The notes beneath the pieces were generated by a model. It was not told the origin of the DNA, searched no databases, and was given only the letters and a program-made list of their open reading frames with translations. 5,212 bases of DNA from Omnitrophica WOR_2 bacterium RIFCSPLOWO2_12_FULL_46_30. GTDB taxonomy: Bacteria; Omnitrophota; Gorgyraeia; Gygaellales; UBA12090. The translations under genes and the position numbers were made by a program. Shown piece by piece: positions 4,684-5,212 of this stretch (within the stretch, counting starts at the first letter, position 1; each line of letters starts with the position of its first letter). The DNA lies in assembly GCA_001805845.1 (NCBI GenBank), contig MHHA01000075.1:1-5212 (forward strand), in the 5' to 3' direction.

Positions 4684-5212
4684 TTTTTCTCCCCCGGATT
4701 TATCTTCCTGATATATTTCTGAATATAATAGACCGCGGCAAAAAATAAAGCCGCGGCAATGATAAGCCAGAAATTCTCAGGATTAAATAAAACCTTGAGC
4801 AAAGATGAGCCGAAAAAGACAAAGGCGAAGGAGCCCGGCATAATGCCGATGAGGGTGGCGGGAAAATAGTCCCGGAATTTTACCTTAGTCAGGCCCAAGC
4901 TTAAATTCTGAATATCCCAGGCCACATTGGGAATGAGCCGTATAAGAAGGACAGTTAAAAATCCATGTCTGGCGAGCTTTGCGTCTAAATTTACCAATTT
5001 TCCTTTCAGGTATTTCTCAACTAATTCCCGCGCAAACGAACGGGCAAGCAAAAATTCTACGGTGGAAGAAATATTGGCCGCGATCTGCAGGTAAAGAAAC
5101 CCGAATCCGGCCCCCCAGATTATCCCGGCTGCGGCCGAAAGCACGCCCGCAGGAAAAAGTATCAACGGCCGCAGGATATAAACGATGATATAGATAATTG
5201 GGCCCCAGGCGC
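4680..5212 (-). CDS. TVP38/TMEM64 (VTT domain) membrane protein, 5' end outside window
   Basis: The frame stays open to the window edge. Upstream of the TTG at 5163-5165 it continues as AWGPIIYIIVYILRP, which is a typical early helix of this family, so the TTG is not the start and the gene is 5'-truncated (176 residues visible). Hydrophobic segments lie at about 5-24, 25-50 (LFPAGVLSAAAGIIWG and the GFGFLYLQIAAN re-entrant-like region), 85-100, 115-135 and 145-165. Family signatures are LRPLILFPAGVL, RLIPNVAWDIQNLSLGL followed by KVKFRDYF, and GIMPGSFAFV. VTT/DedA-superfamily proteins are integral membrane proteins linked to lipid scrambling or transport; the substrate of this one is unknown. 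Members recur next to ArsS and TIGR04282 genes, which with the ATGA overlap suggests a role in the same pathway, perhaps moving an arsenolipid or arsenosugar intermediate (inference). The tail is basic (YIRKINPGEKK). Confidence 0.9.
   Translation of the reverse strand, partial: AWGPIIYIIVYILRPLILFPAGVLSAAAGIIWGAGFGFLYLQIAANISSTVEFLLARSFARELVEKYLKGKLVNLDAKLARHGFLTVLLIRLIPNVAWDIQNLSLGLTKVKFRDYFPATLIGIMPGSFAFVFFGSSLLKVLFNPENFWLIIAAALFFAAVYYIQKYIRKINPGEKK
4689..4695 (-). promoter_or_regulatory. Shine-Dalgarno of the ArsS-ArsM gene
   Basis: The minus strand reads GGGGGAG, then five A, then ATG at 4683. It lies inside the last codons of the VTT gene and supports this start. With the ATGA stop/start overlap (4680-4683) it suggests coupled translation. 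Confidence 0.75.

Noticed and set aside
4518..4748. Plus-strand ORF of 76 codons
   Set aside because: Antisense across the junction of the VTT and ArsS-ArsM genes; no family features.
5163..5165. TTG as the start of the VTT gene
   Set aside because: The open frame continues to the window edge with conserved family sequence (WGPIIYIIVYILRP), so the real start lies outside.
4979..5188. Plus-strand ORF of 69 codons
   Set aside because: Antisense shadow of the VTT gene.

Overview
The window holds four genes, all on the minus strand, so transcription runs from high to low coordinates. Both end genes are cut by the window edges. Read in that order they are: a TVP38/TMEM64 (VTT-domain) membrane protein (5' end outside, stop at 4680); one long ORF fusing an ArsS-type radical SAM enzyme to an ArsM-type arsenite methyltransferase (4683-2560); a TIGR04282/DUF2064 nucleotidyltransferase-fold glycosyltransferase (2538-1795); a 309-base gene-free region rich in palindromes (1794-1486); and a membrane-anchored protein with a sensor-like region, a HAMP-like segment and a GT20 trehalose-6-phosphate synthase domain (1485 to beyond base 1).

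The first three genes are tightly packed (ATGA overlap, then a 21-base gap). They look like an arsenosugar-type operon. ArsM would methylate As(III), ArsS would transfer a 5'-deoxyadenosyl group to dimethylated arsenic, and the glycosyltransferase would build or modify the sugar part. The VTT protein is a plausible membrane partner. These roles follow from the families; nothing in the window proves the substrate. The trehalose-phosphate synthase gene seems to be a separate unit with its own candidate promoter and a long structured leader.

The most striking feature is a family of short GC-rich palindromic repeats. One copy (1553-1595) is in the intergenic leader, inside a larger nested palindrome. 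Two tandem 42-base copies (3593-3676) are inside the ArsS-ArsM ORF, exactly in the linker between the two enzymes, read through in frame as SHKPEGNGAASASR twice. A different inverted repeat (2026-2076) coincides with an apparent insertion of about 19 residues in the glycosyltransferase. Together these suggest in-frame invasion of coding genes by palindromic elements, comparable in principle to Rickettsia palindromic elements, with one insertion possibly having created or lengthened the fusion.

The organism is a bacterium. The gene set (Cys-type rSAM/selenodomain arsenic cluster, HAMP-TPS fusion), moderate GC and repeat style fit an uncultured anaerobic lineage such as Omnitrophota or a deltaproteobacterium/Nitrospirota-like group, but the sequence alone does not settle this. 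No tRNA, rRNA, CRISPR array, transposase or integrase gene is visible.
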